Assembly: GCA_033721235.1 (NCBI GenBank)
Contig: JAWWAY010000006.1
Coordinates: forward strand, 1 to 64,000
Length of the DNA: 64,000 bases
DNA from: UBA5078 sp033721235
GTDB lineage: Bacteria; Pseudomonadota; Gammaproteobacteria; Pseudomonadales; Pseudohongiellaceae
Direction of reading: 5' to 3'
Shown: positions 63,263 to 64,000 of the stretch, in pieces
Layout: each line of letters opens with the position of its first letter
Position numbering within the stretch: the stretch's first letter is position 1
The notes under the pieces: generated by a model
What the model saw: only the letters and a program-made list of their open reading frames with translations
The model's database searches: none
What the model was told of the DNA's origin: nothing
Program-made: the position numbers and the translations under genes

Positions 63263-63454
63263 GATGTACCTCCAATAATGAACTATATAAGGTGTCAAGT
63301 TGATGTCTACACCTCTTTAATAAGCGTCGCGAATTCTAACCTATCGCTGTAGCAAGATTGCATAGGAGCTTAACACAATACGTTAAATCCCACTGAAAAC
63401 GCGCTAGAATCGTACTATTAGTTTTTGAGGTCTTTAGACCGAAGGTATGGATTT

Positions 63455-64000
63455 ATGCTGGTACTTCCTCCGCGCATGGAGCTCGCTCGATTGCCTACGC
63501 CAATCACGCCTTTGACCCGCTTTGCGCTACCAGCGGGCTCGCCCAGGGTGTGGGTTAAACGAGATGAAATGACAGGCACTGAAGTTAGTGGCAATAAAAT
63601 AAGAAAACTGGAGTTCTCTTTGGCGCAAGCGAAAGAGGAGGGTTGCGATGTCATTATTACCTGTGGAGGGCTGCAGTCGAATCACTGTCGGGCGACCGCT
63701 ATTCTGGGTGCTCGTTTGGGCTTAGAGGTACACTTGATACTGAGGGGGCAGCCCGAGGAAGTACCCGATGGTAATCATTTTCTCGATCTTCTAGTGGGGG
63801 CCAATATTACTTATTTGGCCGAAGAGAAATTCTCTCGCCACCCAGAACTCGCTCGTGAGCTGCAGCGCGAATATGAAGCAAAGGGGAGTAAAGCCTTTTT
63901 TATTCCGACTGGCGCCAGCGATGAGATTGGCTTGTGGGGTTATCTCAATGCCTGCCAAGAGCTAAAAGAGAATTTTGCAGATTTGGGGATAAGCCCTGAA
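63455..64000 (+). CDS. D-cysteine desulfhydrase/ACC deaminase-like PLP enzyme, N-terminal part
   Basis: The first 182 residues of a gene cut by the right edge. It begins MLVLPPRMELARLPTPITPL, the usual DcyD/ACC-deaminase opening. The PLP lysine lies in TEVSGNKIRKLEF, with the phosphate-binding GGLQSNHCRATA following. The family includes D-cysteine desulfhydrase and L-cysteate sulfo-lyase, and the substrate needs the missing C-terminal half. An in-frame ATG at 63476 is a second possible start; GAAGG before 63455 favours the first. Confidence 0.88.
   Translation, partial: MLVLPPRMELARLPTPITPLTRFALPAGSPRVWVKRDEMTGTEVSGNKIRKLEFSLAQAKEEGCDVIITCGGLQSNHCRATAILGARLGLEVHLILRGQPEEVPDGNHFLDLLVGANITYLAEEKFSRHPELARELQREYEAKGSKAFFIPTGASDEIGLWGYLNACQELKENFADLGISPE

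Noticed and set aside
63320..63454. Fused start region of the D-cysteine desulfhydrase gene
   Set aside because: The upstream ATG at 63447 is not in frame with the enzyme, and the preceding frame on the plus strand contains stops. The enzyme starts at 63455 or 63476.

Overview
The window is a contiguous, gene-dense piece of chromosome from a Gram-negative gammaproteobacterium with roughly 50% G+C. The gene order resembles Pseudomonas: HAD phosphatase–rppH–ptsP–lgt–thyA–folA, and proC–yggT–yggU–metX–metW–rdgB–hemW. The accessory content fits a marine heterotroph of the Cellvibrionales type: two TonB-dependent receptors, a DUF5916 outer-membrane protein, a sorbosone/glucose-dehydrogenase-like periplasmic enzyme and a type III glutamine synthetase. 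The taxonomic placement is inference from synteny and gene content only. I found no prophage, insertion sequence, CRISPR array, tRNA or rRNA.

Layout. 1–1.2 kb: end of a glutathionyl-hydroquinone reductase gene, then a pirin. 1.3–5.8 kb: glycine cleavage genes gcvT-gcvH-gcvP on the minus strand. 6–12 kb: lepB, the giant helicase lhr and a fumarylacetoacetate-hydrolase-family enzyme. 12–16 kb: small conserved proteins, a TraB/GumN protein, a LysR regulator, a small XRE regulator and a SlyD-like isomerase. 16–22.8 kb: a TonB receptor, metR directly behind a large class III nucleotidyl-cyclase-like protein, and an orphan ABC binding protein. 23–25.4 kb: a Tat-exported sulfite-oxidase-family enzyme, a double-ACT (GcvR-like) regulator and a HAD phosphatase. 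25.6–31.3 kb: rppH, ptsP, an AmrZ-like ribbon-helix-helix protein, lgt, thyA and folA, closed by a bidirectional terminator. 31.3–40.6 kb: an SMP-30-like protein, argA, argE, phhB, and the proC-to-hemW operon. 40.9–44.9 kb: an overlapping operon of TonB receptor, Asp-box beta-propeller and TlpA-like thioredoxin. 45–48 kb: a flavin-binding-fold protein and a NatAB-type ABC exporter. 48.2–54.3 kb: gltBD. 55–57 kb: a membrane cytochrome b with an unrecognised partner, then DoxX. 57.2–64 kb: a DUF5916 protein, GSIII, the sugar-dehydrogenase-like protein and a D-cysteine-desulfhydrase-like gene cut by the window edge.

Much of the content is housekeeping metabolism linked through one-carbon and nitrogen pools. 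Glycine cleavage, thyA and folA supply and use folate units; GltBD and GSIII assimilate ammonium; PtsP is the enzyme I of the nitrogen PTS; metX/metW/metR and argA/argE serve methionine and arginine synthesis.

The least ordinary parts are (i) the operon at 40.9–44.9 kb, where a receptor is translationally coupled to a secreted six-cysteine propeller and a CxxC thioredoxin, with two near-identical inverted repeats upstream; (ii) the cyclase-like protein at 19.2–21.4 kb placed directly upstream of metR; (iii) a structured intergenic element between ptsP and the AmrZ-like gene; (iv) the cytochrome b/unknown-protein pair at 55–56.3 kb; and (v) several long palindromes at gene ends.
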